DNA from: Prochlorococcus sp. AG-355-I04
Lineage (GTDB): Bacteria; Cyanobacteriota; Cyanobacteriia; PCC-6307; Cyanobiaceae
Assembly (NCBI GenBank): GCA_003280915.1
Contig: QCDL01000005.1
Location: forward strand, 40,499 to 104,498
Direction: 5' to 3'
DNA: 64,000 bases
Shown here: piece by piece, positions 9,588 to 18,028 of the stretch
Layout: each line of letters opens with the position of its first letter
Position numbering within the stretch: the stretch's first letter is position 1
Translations under genes and position numbers: made by a program
The notes under the pieces: generated by a model
Seen by the model: the letters and a program-made list of their open reading frames with translations, nothing else
Databases searched by the model: none
What the model was told of the DNA's origin: nothing

Positions 9588-10742
9588 TTAAAAATTATTT
9601 TTTGAAAAATTTTCTAATATTCTCTGATTTATTTTTGGAATATTTTCTTTAAATTTAAAAAACCCTCTTTTAGCAAATTTCCAAGCAAATAAATCTTCAT
9701 CCCTCACAAGATTAAAAATTTTTTTATGGTGTAAATTTTTAAACTCAGTTATGAAATCATAATTTTCTCCTACTCCAGGATAAATAATGTCTATTTCGTT
9801 AGTATTTTTAAAAGTACTTTCCAATGAATAAGGATCAATCTGTTCAACATTATCAAATTGCTCTACAAATTCAGAGACCAAATCTTGTTTAAATTTCAAA
9901 ACAGATTCAGACAATTTAATTTGTCTTTGTTCATTTTTTAAAAGGATAATAAATACTTTTTTATAGCTTGGAAGTAAATTTTTAAGGGTTGCTAGGTGCA
10001 GATCATTTTCAAACATAATCAGATAATCTGATTTAGGATCCATATCATTTTTATAAATCTCATCTTCAAATGGTATTTGATTAGATTCTTCAAGAAAAAT
10101 TTGTTGATTACTTATTTTTTCTACATTAAATCTATTATTTGAAAACTTTCTGAGGTTTGATGATGAAAAAAGATATTGTTTTCCCTTCGTTTGCAATCCT
10201 CCGACCCATCTCCAGCTAAGAAGATTAGATGAAGCATCTCCATCAAAAAGATATTTAAAGAAAAACTTTGCTCCCAATTGCCATGGGAGGCCTAAATTAA
10301 ATATCCAAGTACTCGCAAACCACATTCTTGTATGGTTATGCAAATAGTTGTACTGCTTTAATTCATGGACCCAAGAATTAAAAAAATCTAATTCTGTATT
10401 GCCATTAATTGCACTTTCATATAGCTCATAATCAAAATCGAAATTGTTTTCTGAAATAAAATTTCTCCAAACTTTGGGTCTATTTTCCATCCAACCTTTC
10501 CAGTAAACTCTCCAAAATATTTCTTCAACAAATTTAGTTGAATTTTTGATTTTGTACTTACTTTTAATATCATTGATCAGATCATATTCCGATAATATTC
10601 TATGAGTAATGAAAGGCGATAATTTTGAAACTGAACTTTCGTTATTTGGCCCAAAATCAAAATTTCTTAATTTTGCATAATCATTGATTTTGTATTTCGC
10701 AAAATTTTCCCAGGTATTTTGAGCTTTTAATAAAAATGACAT
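9588..10742 (-). CDS. Photolyase/cryptochrome-like FAD-domain protein with unusual domain order
   Basis: Residues 1 to about 215 resemble the C-terminal FAD-binding half of photolyases: KLSPFITHRILSE, FVEEIFWRVYWKGW, YLHNHTRMWFAST and YLFDGDASSNLLSWRW. The usual N-terminal alpha/beta antenna domain is absent in front. The last ~160 residues instead look like an alpha/beta domain (DYLIMFENDLHLATLKNLL, later NEIDIIYPGVGENYDF), reminiscent of that antenna domain placed behind the FAD domain. The expected PYFRIFNP-like block is degenerate. DNA repair or light sensing is possible; substrate and repair activity are unproven. It is divergent from the ligase-like gene. Confidence 0.85.
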   Translation of the reverse strand: MSFLLKAQNTWENFAKYKINDYAKLRNFDFGPNNESSVSKLSPFITHRILSEYDLINDIKSKYKIKNSTKFVEEIFWRVYWKGWMENRPKVWRNFISENNFDFDYELYESAINGNTELDFFNSWVHELKQYNYLHNHTRMWFASTWIFNLGLPWQLGAKFFFKYLFDGDASSNLLSWRWVGGLQTKGKQYLFSSSNLRKFSNNRFNVEKISNQQIFLEESNQIPFEDEIYKNDMDPKSDYLIMFENDLHLATLKNLLPSYKKVFIILLKNEQRQIKLSESVLKFKQDLVSEFVEQFDNVEQIDPYSLESTFKNTNEIDIIYPGVGENYDFITEFKNLHHKKIFNLVRDEDLFAWKFAKRGFFKFKENIPKINQRILENFSKNNF

Positions 10743-10926
10743 TTTCTCATAACTTTAAAAAATTTTTTTATGTATTGATAGAAATTTCAAAAATTTGCCT
10801 TCAAATTAATCCTTAAAATTTTCTATTTCACTTTTAAGTAAATATGTTTGATTGAAGTATTTAATTTAAACGCCTTATCAGTACATTTTATACTCTTAAA
10901 TCGCTCTCTGCATAGGAGGATATTTA

Positions 10927-10980
10927 GTGGTCAATTACTTTTTAGATCTAATTTTAGTTTTCAAATCTTTATTTAAATGA
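10927..10980 (+). CDS. Possible 17-residue peptide with perfect Shine-Dalgarno
   Basis: GTG opens a 17-residue hydrophobic/basic frame (MVNYFLDLILVFKSLFK) six bases after AGGAGGA, one of the better Shine-Dalgarno sequences in the window. A TATACT lies about 45 bases before the Shine-Dalgarno. It ends 40 bases before the ligase-like gene and could be a leader peptide or tiny membrane protein. It is too short to judge by composition. Confidence 0.35.
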   Translation: MVNYFLDLILVFKSLFK

Positions 10981-11020
10981 TTTTTTTCTAAAAGATTTTT
11001 AAATATTTATCAGAATTATT

Positions 11021-11770
11021 ATGAATAATTTATTAGTGAGAGATGTTAAGTATCTAGATGAACAATACAGAATAGGTGAAGGCATAATTTCGGATGATGC
11101 ATTTAAGCAACTTGAGAAGCTCTTTATTCCTATTGATCCAAACCCTAACTACTTTAATCAAAAAAATAATAAACTTTTGCCAAAATTAGCTAAAGAAAAC
11201 TATAAAGAATTTTTGGAAAGTTTATTAACAAAAACAAGATTAAGCATTCAACCAAAAATTGATGGCTGTGCTATTGCAATTAGATATATAGATGGCAATT
11301 TTAATAAAGCTATTACAAAGAAAGGATTTGATGTCTCAAGCAAAATTAAACAAATTAAAAATGTCCCCGATTGTATTCCTATCAAACGAGATTTTCAAAT
11401 TAGAGGTGAACTATACTCTACAAACCAAGTTGCCGGCATTTCCAAAAGAATTACAAGAAAATACCTCAATGATAAGAAAGGGATTGGAGAAAGTCTCCGC
11501 TTTTGCTGTTTCCAAATACTTAATGGAAGACTTAATCAATACGAAACCCTTAACTATCTTAAAAAATGTGGCTTCAGCACCCCTGAAAGTTACTTCACAA
11601 ATCATACAAGCGAAATCCAAATATATATAAAAAATTGGTTAGAGAAAAAAATATTTGCAAAATATCCAACTAATGGGATAGTTATAAAAATAAATAGTAG
11701 GAAATTACAGTTACTTAGAGAGAAAAGTTTATCTCAAAATAATGAATGGCAATATGCAATTGAAAAATAA
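11021..11770 (+). CDS. Stand-alone NAD-dependent DNA ligase adenylation domain
   Basis: The 249 residues match only the nucleotidyltransferase part of LigA: motif I QPKIDGCAIAI (lysine nucleophile), RGELYSTN (motif III), TNGIVIKIN (motif IV) and a final WQYAIEK (motif V). The N-terminal YxxxxxxxSDxxFxxL part of the Ia region is present (DEQYRIGEGIISDDAF). The OB-fold, zinc finger, HhH and BRCT parts of a full LigA are missing. It might self-adenylate without sealing nicks alone. A full ligA elsewhere is expected. Confidence 0.82.
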   Translation: MNNLLVRDVKYLDEQYRIGEGIISDDAFKQLEKLFIPIDPNPNYFNQKNNKLLPKLAKENYKEFLESLLTKTRLSIQPKIDGCAIAIRYIDGNFNKAITKKGFDVSSKIKQIKNVPDCIPIKRDFQIRGELYSTNQVAGISKRITRKYLNDKKGIGESLRFCCFQILNGRLNQYETLNYLKKCGFSTPESYFTNHTSEIQIYIKNWLEKKIFAKYPTNGIVIKINSRKLQLLREKSLSQNNEWQYAIEK

Positions 11771-11801
11771 TATTGAATAGTACCTTCAATAAGAGCTCAC
11801 G

Positions 11802-11820
11802 ATACTGAATTCCAGTATTT
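11802..11820 (+). terminator. Weak hairpin after the ligase-like gene
   Basis: ATACTG and CAGTAT pair around AATTC, followed by only a short T stretch, 32 bases after the ligase-like stop. It may be a weak terminator. Confidence 0.35.
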
Positions 11821-11878
11821 ACAGTGGAAAAGTAATTAAATTTTGGTTAAATTCCAAAGCAATTTGCAGGATTACTAA

Positions 11879-12808
11879 ATGACTGCCACTATTTCAAGGC
11901 CAAAAATCTCTAAATGGGAAACATCTAATATTCCAAACCTTACAGGCAAAACAGCGCTTATTACTGGTGCGAATAGTGGTCTTGGATATTACACTGCAAA
12001 GGCCTTAGCAGAAAAAAATGCTCATGTTGTTATAGCTTGTAGATCACTCGAAAAAGCTAATCAAACTATCAAAAAACTTAAAGGTCTTAATCCTGAAGGA
12101 TTATTTACACCATTAGAATTAGATTTGTCAGATTTAAAAAATATTGTAGAAGTTCAGTCCAAAATTTTTGATAATTTTGAAAATTTGGATTTACTAATCA
12201 ATAATGCAGGCATTATGCATCCGCCTAAAACTCTTAGTGCCCAAGGATATGAAATACAATTTGCAGTTAATCATCTAGCTCACATGCTTTTGACACTAAA
12301 GTTACTTCCAATTATTGAAAAAAAAGAAGAATCTAGAATAGTGACGGTGACTTCCGGAGCACAATTTTTTGGCAAAGTTGGTTGGAAAAATCTGAAAGCC
12401 GAGAACTATTACAACAAATGGGAATCTTACTCCAATAGCAAATTGGCAAATGTAATGTTTGCTTTGGAACTAAATGAGAACTTAAAGCACAAAAATATAC
12501 TTTCTTTAGCTGCTCACCCAGGAATTGCAAAAACAAATCTCTTTACTGCTCAAAAACCTAACCCTGGTCCATTAGAAACACTCTCATTGGAATTATTTAG
12601 TCCTATTTTTCAAACTGCTGAGATGGGTGCTTTACCTCAGCTTTTTGCAGCTACTTCACCAGACGCAAGAGGCGGTGATCATTATGGTCCTAGATTTAAT
12701 TTCAGAGGTCATCCAAAACTATCCCCTACTTCTCCTTTCGCAATGAATAAAAAAGAAAGAAAAATTTTATGGGGAAAAAGCCTCGAAATACTTAATAACT
12801 TCTTATAA
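11879..12808 (+). CDS. Short-chain dehydrogenase/reductase (retinol-dehydrogenase-like)
   Basis: The 309-residue Rossmann oxidoreductase shows TGANSGLGYYTA for NAD(P) binding, NNAGIM, and the catalytic serine region VTSGAQ with YSNSK. The length and C-terminal GGDHYGP segment fit the protochlorophyllide-reductase/retinol-dehydrogenase-like SDR branch. The substrate is not predictable; the usual light-dependent POR signature is absent, so it is probably not POR. Its stop overlaps the convergent 88-residue gene by six bases. Confidence 0.9.
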   Translation: MTATISRPKISKWETSNIPNLTGKTALITGANSGLGYYTAKALAEKNAHVVIACRSLEKANQTIKKLKGLNPEGLFTPLELDLSDLKNIVEVQSKIFDNFENLDLLINNAGIMHPPKTLSAQGYEIQFAVNHLAHMLLTLKLLPIIEKKEESRIVTVTSGAQFFGKVGWKNLKAENYYNKWESYSNSKLANVMFALELNENLKHKNILSLAAHPGIAKTNLFTAQKPNPGPLETLSLELFSPIFQTAEMGALPQLFAATSPDARGGDHYGPRFNFRGHPKLSPTSPFAMNKKERKILWGKSLEILNNFL

Positions 12809-13069
12809 ATTTTTCATTTTTACTAACTTTAGAAAATACTTCAAGATATGTAATTCACTCTCTGAGAGTTTCATAAATTCTGTTAGGGCATCATAATTTT
12901 TTTCATCAATTTTTTTTGACAATTGAATAAAACTATCATGGTTTTCATTAACAAAGCGCTCAGCAATCTGAGACGGAGTTAAACCCTGTTCAATTAATTC
13001 ACCTGGAGCATTTTTCTCCCACTTTTCATAAAACCAAGAGAACCAATATTTTGCAGTATTATCTTCCAT
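12803..13069 (-). CDS. Small acidic helical protein, paralog of 23393..23719
   Basis: The 88-residue ORF has WFSWFYEKW near the N-terminus, then PSQIAERFVNEN and a helix with LTEFMKLSESELHILKYFL. The 108-residue ORF at 23.4 kb shares the same order (WFKWL, PLDVAEDFISTN, LDQFLKLTECEMHVFR). The two are clearly one family, with no function known to me. Confidence 0.78.
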   Translation of the reverse strand: MEDNTAKYWFSWFYEKWEKNAPGELIEQGLTPSQIAERFVNENHDSFIQLSKKIDEKNYDALTEFMKLSESELHILKYFLKLVKMKNL

Positions 13070-13169
13070 TAATTAAATTTTCTTGGGCGAATACTATAAA
13101 TACTGAAGAAAAATCTCATGATTGAATTACCCTTTAAACACAATTAATATAAATGCAATTATTAATTTA

Positions 13170-14600
13170 ATGATAGATAATCATTTAAGTAAAAGAGATA
13201 TTAATCTTGTAATTGGATTAGGTAAATCTGGATTTTGGGCTGCCAAGTATTTGAAAAGCATCAATAAGAGAGTAATTGTTTGGGAAAGTAAAGATGGGAT
13301 AGAATTCTTAGAAAGAAAAACAGCATTAGAAGAGCTTAATATCATAGTTTCTCTAAATAAAGAATTTGTATTTGAAGAAATTCAACCTTTTTTGAAAGAG
13401 ATCGAATCTGTTGTTGTAAGTCCATCAATACCTTATGACCATATAACTGTTATTGAATTAAAAAAAAAGGGAATTAAAGTAATTGGAGAAATTAATGTTG
13501 CATGGGAAATTTTAAAAGACACAAATTGGATAGGTATTACTGGCACAAATGGCAAGACTACTGTTACTCATCTACTAAGCCATATACTCTGTGATACTGG
13601 ATTATATGCTCCTTTTGCTGGAAATATTGGTACACCTTTATGTAAGTATGCTCACTCCAAAAAACATGAAAAAATTGATTGGGTTGTAGCTGAATTAAGC
13701 AGTTATCAAATAGAAATATCTCCAGAAGTAAAACCTAATATTGGGATATGGACAACCTTCACAGAAGATCATCTTGAAAGACATAAAACACTTGAAAACT
13801 ATTTCAACATAAAAAAAAGCTTGTTAGAAAAATCTGATTTTAGAATTTATAATTATGACGATAAAAACCTGAGAAATCACTACAGTTCACTATCAAGAGG
13901 GGTTTGGATAACAACTAGTTTTGATAAATCAAATTTTATTCATTGCGATTATTGGATAGATGAACAATCGTACATTGTTGAGAGAGGGAAGAAATTATTC
14001 AAACTTGAACATTTTTCTTTAAAAGGAATGCATAATCTTCAAAATCTTTTATTGGTAATTGCAGCAGCAAGAAAAGTTGGATTATCTGGTAAGAAGATTA
14101 AAGATTCTTTATCTAATTACAAACAATTACCCCATAGGATGGAAACAATTTATAAAAATAATGATATGGAAATCATTAATGATAGTAAAGCTACAAATTT
14201 TGACTCATCTATTGCGGGAATAAGTTCAATTGAAGGTCAAATAATAATAATTGCTGGGGGTAGATTAAAAGGCAATGAATATAGTGAGTGGATAAAAGTT
14301 TTAAAGAAAAAAGTTAAATGTGTTTTCCTTTTTGGAGAGAGCTCAAAAGTCCTAAAAATGGCGCTTATTAATGAAGGGTTTAAAAAAAATATTTTTGAAT
14401 TTTCAGAACTAAAAGAGCTTATAAATTTTGTTTTTAATTATATGCAAAATAATAGGGTTGGAACATTATTATTCTCACCTTCTTGCTCTAGTTTTGATCA
14501 ATTTAAAAATTATGAAGAGCGTGGAGATTATTTCAAGAAATTAATAAGTGAAAAATTATTGGATAATAAATCCATTTTTTGTTCAAGTATCATTTCGTAA
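13170..14600 (+). CDS. murD: UDP-N-acetylmuramoylalanine--D-glutamate ligase
   Basis: MurD adds D-glutamate to UDP-MurNAc-L-Ala in the cytosol during peptidoglycan synthesis. The N-terminal GLGKSG Rossmann-like motif, the ATP loop [13 protein letters not shown], and the Mur-ligase blocks HRMETI and NDSKATN are present. The track starts at a TTG (13122), but the ATG at 13170 begins right before the first conserved strand ([16 protein letters not shown]), so I use it. The length of 476 residues is normal. Confidence 0.93.
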   Translation: MIDNHLSKRDINLVIGLGKSGFWAAKYLKSINKRVIVWESKDGIEFLERKTALEELNIIVSLNKEFVFEEIQPFLKEIESVVVSPSIPYDHITVIELKKKGIKVIGEINVAWEILKDTNWIGITGTNGKTTVTHLLSHILCDTGLYAPFAGNIGTPLCKYAHSKKHEKIDWVVAELSSYQIEISPEVKPNIGIWTTFTEDHLERHKTLENYFNIKKSLLEKSDFRIYNYDDKNLRNHYSSLSRGVWITTSFDKSNFIHCDYWIDEQSYIVERGKKLFKLEHFSLKGMHNLQNLLLVIAAARKVGLSGKKIKDSLSNYKQLPHRMETIYKNNDMEIINDSKATNFDSSIAGISSIEGQIIIIAGGRLKGNEYSEWIKVLKKKVKCVFLFGESSKVLKMALINEGFKKNIFEFSELKELINFVFNYMQNNRVGTLLFSPSCSSFDQFKNYEERGDYFKKLISEKLLDNKSIFCSSIIS

Positions 14601-14686
14601 TTTTCAGGTCGGTCATCACAACCGTTTACCCTCTAGCAAATATTCACTTAATTAGTTAGATTTTGACTATAAATTAACCACTAGCA

Positions 14687-15001
14687 ATGAGTGAATCTAA
14701 CAATTTACCTCAAGCAATAAGTCATAAAAAATTAAGTTACTTGATGCTTAAGGCACAAAAGGATTCTCATTTTTCTGATGAATTAGCAGAAATAGAAAGC
14801 CCTGAAAAAAGAGAATTTGAAGAGTTAATCAACAATTGGGAAGCTTCAACTAAGAAGGTAGTTAATGAGTTATCAAAAAGAAAAGAGAATTTACTAAAAG
14901 ATAAATCACCAAATTCCTTAATTGCACTTGGTGCTATGGAAGTTCACCTTAATATGGCTTTGCAAGCCTTAAATGCATTTAATAAAGGAGTTGATGGGTA
15001 A
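14687..15001 (+). CDS. Conserved hypothetical soluble protein
   Basis: The 104 residues are highly charged and helical (KREFEELINNWEASTKK, ALGAMEVHLNMALQALNAF). No motif I recognise. It follows murD by 86 bases on the same strand and is convergent with the pirin gene. Confidence 0.65.
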   Translation: MSESNNLPQAISHKKLSYLMLKAQKDSHFSDELAEIESPEKREFEELINNWEASTKKVVNELSKRKENLLKDKSPNSLIALGAMEVHLNMALQALNAFNKGVDG

Positions 15002-15014
15002 AATAACAGATAAG

Positions 15015-15749
15015 TTATAAGGAAGGCATCGAAAATAAGAGAAAATCTAAGTTTTTCTCAGTATCTATAGAAACATCATCATAATAATTAACTTCAAAAC
15101 CCAAGCCATCGCCAGATTCGAGAAATATATTTGAATTAGAGTCTTTACTTTTTAATAAAAGATTACCTTCTATTATTTGGATCCAATTATATTTATCGAT
15201 TTTTAATGGCAATTTTTTTTCTTTAATTGGCTTATATTTACAACGCCATAAAGAAATACTTTGATTTAAAGAAAGCTTATTATTTTTAGAATCTTTGTAA
15301 TTAAAAATAAGATTGTCCCACAACTTTTCATTTAATGAAATTTGATCATATCGAGGTTTGATATTTTCTTTTTGAGGGTATATCCAAATCTGGAACAACT
15401 TACAGGTCTCATTTTCTTCATTCTTCTCGCTATGAGAGATTCCAGTACCTGCAGACATAACTTGTACTTCATCTTTGTGAATTTTTCCAAGATTGTTTAA
15501 CGAGTCTCTATGAGTTATTGCTCCTTTTGTTACGACAGTAATAATTTCCATATTTGCATGAGAATGTGTATTAAACCCTGCATTAGGAGAAATAATATCT
15601 TCGTTTATAACTCTAATTTTCCCAAAATTATCCCATTTTGGATCTCTATGCTCTGCGAAAGAAAATGAATGCATTGAATGCAGCCAATCTCTTCTTGATA
15701 AAAATCTATCATCGGATTTTCTTATTTTAATAATATTAAAAACCATCAA
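15015..15749 (-). CDS. Pirin family protein
   Basis: This bicupin protein carries the pirin metal-binding block FNTHSHANMEIITVV and the following HRDSLNN and GTGISHSEKNE motifs. Pirins bind iron; some have quercetinase-like dioxygenase activity, others act as redox-sensing regulators. The 244-residue length is normal. The ORF begins MM, so the start may be 15746. A separate gene convergent with the 104-residue hypothetical. Confidence 0.9.
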   Translation of the reverse strand: MMVFNIIKIRKSDDRFLSRRDWLHSMHSFSFAEHRDPKWDNFGKIRVINEDIISPNAGFNTHSHANMEIITVVTKGAITHRDSLNNLGKIHKDEVQVMSAGTGISHSEKNEENETCKLFQIWIYPQKENIKPRYDQISLNEKLWDNLIFNYKDSKNNKLSLNQSISLWRCKYKPIKEKKLPLKIDKYNWIQIIEGNLLLKSKDSNSNIFLESGDGLGFEVNYYDDVSIDTEKNLDFLLFSMPSL

Positions 15750-15840
15750 AATTAAATAGAATGAAAAAATTCTAAATAATTAGAAAAATATTTGTAAAAT
15801 TTTTTGATAAATTATTCCTAAAAAAAAACAAATATTAAAT

Positions 15841-15969
15841 TTAAAAATTTATTTTACTCTGAGCCTTATTAGCCTTTATCAATATTTTTTGTGCTTCGTC
15901 TCTTGTAAGGCATTTTTCTGCTTTTACGTTTAAGTTTTTAAGTTTTTGCAGTTGCTTTGTGTTACTCAT
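15841..15969 (-). CDS. Small basic protein, unknown
   Basis: A 42-residue lysine-rich frame (LKNLNVKAEKCLTRDEAQKI) found by eye, below the track's size limit. It reads like a real soluble peptide with one cysteine, but has no strong Shine-Dalgarno. Confidence 0.5.
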   Translation of the reverse strand: MSNTKQLQKLKNLNVKAEKCLTRDEAQKILIKANKAQSKINF

Positions 15970-16034
15970 AATTTAACCTGTTCTTAACTCTATTTTAACA
16001 TAAGTTTAAATTAATCGCCTCTTAAACCTTGGTA

Positions 16035-16577
16035 TCAAATCGTTTTTACTGCTTTGAGAATGGAATTATCAGAACAGTATAGAGGATGTATTGGATTATC
16101 TTTGATTGTTTTCTTAATTAAAAGCGGTCCCAAAGGATTATCAAAATTATTTTTTCTGATTGAGTTATATTGCATTATTTTTTTTGATATTCTTTTATTT
16201 CTATTTAGAAATTTTCCTTTGTTACCCCAACCTAACCATAAATCACAATTTTTATTTTCAGACCAGTGTTTTAAGTTTTTATAAATATGATTATTGTTTC
16301 GATAACCCACAGGGTTTTTATGTTTAAAAAGTTTTTCTGGTTTGCTTGAAATAAGAGCAAATAGATTTATTAATTTTACTTTGCCGTAATTATTATTTTT
16401 CGAAATTTTGATTATCTTTTTTGTTGTATTGTCTAAGAAAACTTCATCCGACAATGAGGGATTTAAACCAATAAAAATAATTTCCTTTGAAGATTTAGAA
16501 ACCTTATAACTTAAACTCCATCTATATAGTTTGTTGGCACTTATTAAACAATTTCTTTCTAGAAATAAATTATTCAA
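16035..16577 (-). CDS. DUF1643 family protein
   Basis: The 180-residue protein has the DUF1643 signature: YRWSLSY, IIFIGLNPSLSDEVFLDNT, and later CDLWLGWGNKG. The family is widespread and uncharacterised; the lysine-rich N- and C-termini and isoelectric character suggest nucleic-acid contact, but this is inference. Its ATG overlaps the stop of DUF2214 by four bases (ATGA), so the two are coupled. Confidence 0.83.
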   Translation of the reverse strand: MNNLFLERNCLISANKLYRWSLSYKVSKSSKEIIFIGLNPSLSDEVFLDNTTKKIIKISKNNNYGKVKLINLFALISSKPEKLFKHKNPVGYRNNNHIYKNLKHWSENKNCDLWLGWGNKGKFLNRNKRISKKIMQYNSIRKNNFDNPLGPLLIKKTIKDNPIHPLYCSDNSILKAVKTI

Positions 16578-17059
16578 CCTAAACCCACACCTCTAGCCAT
16601 GAGAGTGGCAAACAAAGGTATTGTTGCAAAGCCCACTAATTCGGTAGTAATGATTAGTCTGAACCTCTTGACTAGATTTTCAGATATTTCAGGTAATTTA
16701 TTCTTACTTAATGGAATGGCCCATAAGATATAGGTTGTTGTTGGGTATAAAGAAAGTAATCCGACAATAATATAAAGAGAAACCTTTATCCAAAACACAG
16801 GATTACCTGTATAGAAATCACCTCCTTGACCAAAATACTTAACACGCAAAATCCCAGTAACTAATATCGCAACTCCTGCTAAACCATAAACAACATCTGC
16901 AATTATCATTGAGATCGTCTCATTTCTATTAAGACCTACTTTGAGAGTCAATCTTTCAAACAAAAGAGAACCGAAACACAATATTATTCCTAAATAATGA
17001 ATATATGCTACTAATGCACTTTTAGCAATTTCACCTGTCAATAAAGTTCCTAATAACAT
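16574..17059 (-). CDS. DUF2214 family membrane protein
   Basis: The 161 residues form four hydrophobic helices (ALVAYIHYLGIILCFGSLLF, GLAGVAILVTGILRV, ISLYIIVGLLSLYP-like, and a C-terminal helix). This matches the DUF2214 predicted membrane family. It is upstream of DUF1643 in a two-gene unit with a four-base overlap. Confidence 0.82.
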   Translation of the reverse strand: MLLGTLLTGEIAKSALVAYIHYLGIILCFGSLLFERLTLKVGLNRNETISMIIADVVYGLAGVAILVTGILRVKYFGQGGDFYTGNPVFWIKVSLYIIVGLLSLYPTTTYILWAIPLSKNKLPEISENLVKRFRLIITTELVGFATIPLFATLMARGVGLG

Positions 17060-17147
17060 TTTCTAGTCAAAATTTATACAATACTAACTACCAAATAAAG
17101 AATTTGTTTAGAAAATAAATTAAACAATAAAAAGTCAAATATTGAAT

Positions 17148-17897
17148 CTAGGACTCTAAAAACCTTTTTTGACCATCTTCAAAGAAATCCTTTTTATTCC
17201 ATACTTCGATTACGTCTGGGAAATGTTTTTCCATACAATTATCACAAACCCCATGACTGAATCTAATATCACTAATTTTCGAAAGATATTTTTCTAAATG
17301 CATCCAATCGCCCTCCTTATTTTTCACTTCTCTGCAATATGAACAGACAGATAAAATACCTTCCTGTTTGTGCAAGTTAGACAAAGCATCTAGCAAGTTC
17401 AATGACTTTTTTCTAAGCTCTAAAAATGAAACTATTTGCTTGGATAATAATTCCATAATATTGAATTGTTGTGTAGTTAGATTTCCTGGCTTTCTGTCTA
17501 TTACACAAAGAGTTCCAAGTTTATTACCATCACTATTTCTAAGGGGAAAACCTGCATAAAAACGAATCTTGGGGTCTCCTGTTACCAATGGATTATTTAT
17601 AAACCTCTCATCTTGGAAAGCATCATGAATAATTAATGGACTATTTTCTTTTATTGCATGGGTACAAAAAGACCAATCTCTTCTAGTTTCTGATATTTGA
17701 AGTCCTATTTTGGATTTAAACCATTGTTTATCTTTGTCTACCAATGTCATTAAAGAAATAGGCACATTACAGGTTGTAGCAGCAATTTTTGTAATATCGT
17801 CATAACATGATTCTGGCTTGGTTCCCAAAATCCTATATTCTGCTAAAGCTTTTAATCTTCTTTCCTCTTCTTCTTTTTTTGATACAAGATTCTGCAT
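17148..17897 (-). CDS. GAF-domain protein with C-terminal cysteine cluster
   Basis: Residues ~20-165 form a GAF domain (RILGTKPESCYDDITKIAA, WSFCTHAIKENSPLII, FYAGFPLRNSDGNKLGTLCV). After a short coiled segment, residues ~180-235 hold CSYCREVKNKEGDW, LEKYL, and SHGVCDNCMEKHFP, a four-cysteine pattern often found after GAF or PAS sensor modules. It may bind zinc. No kinase, cyclase or PP2C output is present, so signalling is by interaction or unknown. Confidence 0.85.
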   Translation of the reverse strand: MQNLVSKKEEEERRLKALAEYRILGTKPESCYDDITKIAATTCNVPISLMTLVDKDKQWFKSKIGLQISETRRDWSFCTHAIKENSPLIIHDAFQDERFINNPLVTGDPKIRFYAGFPLRNSDGNKLGTLCVIDRKPGNLTTQQFNIMELLSKQIVSFLELRKKSLNLLDALSNLHKQEGILSVCSYCREVKNKEGDWMHLEKYLSKISDIRFSHGVCDNCMEKHFPDVIEVWNKKDFFEDGQKRFLES

Positions 17898-18028
17898 TAA
17901 TCTTCACCAATAATTAAAACTTTAAAATTAAATTTTCTCCAAAAAACTTTTTCTGTCTAATACTTAATAAAAAAAAGATAAACTTATTGAATTGTTACTT
18001 ACTGATTTATTACGTATTAATTTATTAT

